A DNA stretch of 5,646 bases. Source: Candidatus Equihabitans merdae (GTDB lineage: Bacteria; Bacillota; Clostridia; Lachnospirales; Lachnospiraceae). Numbering within the stretch: position 1 is the first letter of the stretch; every line of letters begins with the position of its first letter. The stretch spans positions 1 to 5,646 of the forward strand of contig JAGHUB010000050.1 in the NCBI GenBank assembly GCA_018065025.1. Direction: 5' to 3'. Shown here piece by piece: positions 5,394 to 5,646 of this stretch. Position numbers and translations under genes: made by a program. The notes under the pieces are model-generated. The model made no database searches. It was not told the origin of the DNA and worked only from the letters and a program-made list of their open reading frames with translations.

Positions 5394-5405
5394 TACTCAA
5401 GAAAC

Positions 5406-5434
5406 ATTGTAGATGACCCCTCTCCTGTAATCAA
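5406..5434 (-). promoter_or_regulatory. Sigma70-type promoter of rpn
   Basis: TTGATT (5429-5434), a 17-base spacer and TACAAT (5406-5411) on the minus strand, five of six consensus bases in the -10. Transcription would begin near 5399, leaving a leader of about 60 bases that contains the overlapping palindromes. Confidence 0.6.
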
Positions 5435-5646
5435 TCCAACGGTTTCGACTCTCGAATACGCGGATTTTGCACTGATTCTTCTACGGTAGCAATATCGCTG
5501 TATAAATGGCATAAAATAGGCATTTTCAAAGCAACTGTGTGCAGTAAGTGTGCAACGGAACAGGTCTGACATTTTGAAACTGCAACACGCTCCAAAAATC
5601 GCTCCATCATGTATATGCGAATCAGAACTCTGGCATCTGCATCATT
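5431..5646 (-). pseudogene. Broken open frame with AbiEii-like N-terminal remnant (cut by window edge)
   Basis: Reading in from the window edge on the minus strand, the first 25 codons give NDADARVLIRIYMMERFLER then VAVSK. From memory this resembles the N-terminal region of AbiEii/AbiGii-type nucleotidyltransferase toxins (NADAQ...YMMERFLERxSxSKY). The expected continuation, a YxxNFxLKGG strand with the nucleotidyltransferase core, is absent: the frame goes on as unrecognisable CQTCSVAHLLHTVALK and stops at 5431-5433, inside the rpn -35 box. I read it as a toxin gene truncated close to its start, the rest lost or replaced. The true start codon and any AbiEi-like antitoxin would lie beyond 5646. 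The tail after 5572 holds two or more open frames and is not assigned. Confidence 0.5.

Noticed and set aside
5436..5461. tRNA-like T-arm word GGTTTCGACTC on the plus strand
   Set aside because: It has an extra base in the loop and no acceptor, D or anticodon arms can be built around it.
5393..5572. 59-residue minus-strand open frame (MSDLFRCTLTAHSCFE onward) upstream of rpn
   Set aside because: No ribosome site at usable spacing, no recognisable motif, and it overlaps the rpn promoter; open frames in this stretch occur on both strands.

Overview
The window looks like chromosomal DNA of a low-to-moderate-GC anaerobic Firmicute, most likely a Clostridia/Lachnospiraceae relative. This is inferred from the strong GGAGG ribosome sites, a Gram-positive FMN riboswitch with a terminator-type platform, a RibU-type ECF S component, a flavin/ferredoxin protein and an Rpn/PD-(D/E)XK 'transposase' nuclease. 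No taxonomic marker is present, so this is an inference. Five of the six intact genes are on the minus strand.

Left part (1-1890): a BrnQ-type branched-chain amino acid carrier (minus) is divergent from a small PptA-like tautomerase (plus). The 209-base region between them is rich in short palindromes. A bidirectional terminator follows the tautomerase and separates it from the convergent flavin operon.

Middle (1893-3494): this is the best-understood unit. A sigma70-like promoter leads into a full FMN riboswitch aptamer, then an intrinsic terminator, then ribU (riboflavin uptake). Fourteen bases later comes a protein joining a pyridoxamine-phosphate-oxidase-like flavin-binding domain to two [4Fe-4S] ferredoxin motifs. 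FMN would shut down both uptake of its precursor and synthesis of a probable flavin-using protein.

Right part (3516-5646): a small calcineurin-like phosphoesterase is preceded by a decayed gene end resembling the C-terminus of DUF6440 proteins. Next, on the same strand, is an Rpn-family nuclease with its own terminator and a good promoter. Its reading frame contains a near-perfect internal ribosome site in front of Met251, predicting a separate 62-residue C-terminal product of the kind reported as an intragenic antitoxin for E. coli Rpn proteins. At the window edge is a broken open frame whose first 25 residues resemble the start of AbiEii-type nucleotidyltransferase toxins, so this end looks like a worn accessory/defence patch.

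The most interesting lead is the Rpn gene-within-a-gene. The FMN-controlled ribU/flavin-ferredoxin pair comes second. I see no CRISPR array, rRNA, tRNA or intact insertion sequence.
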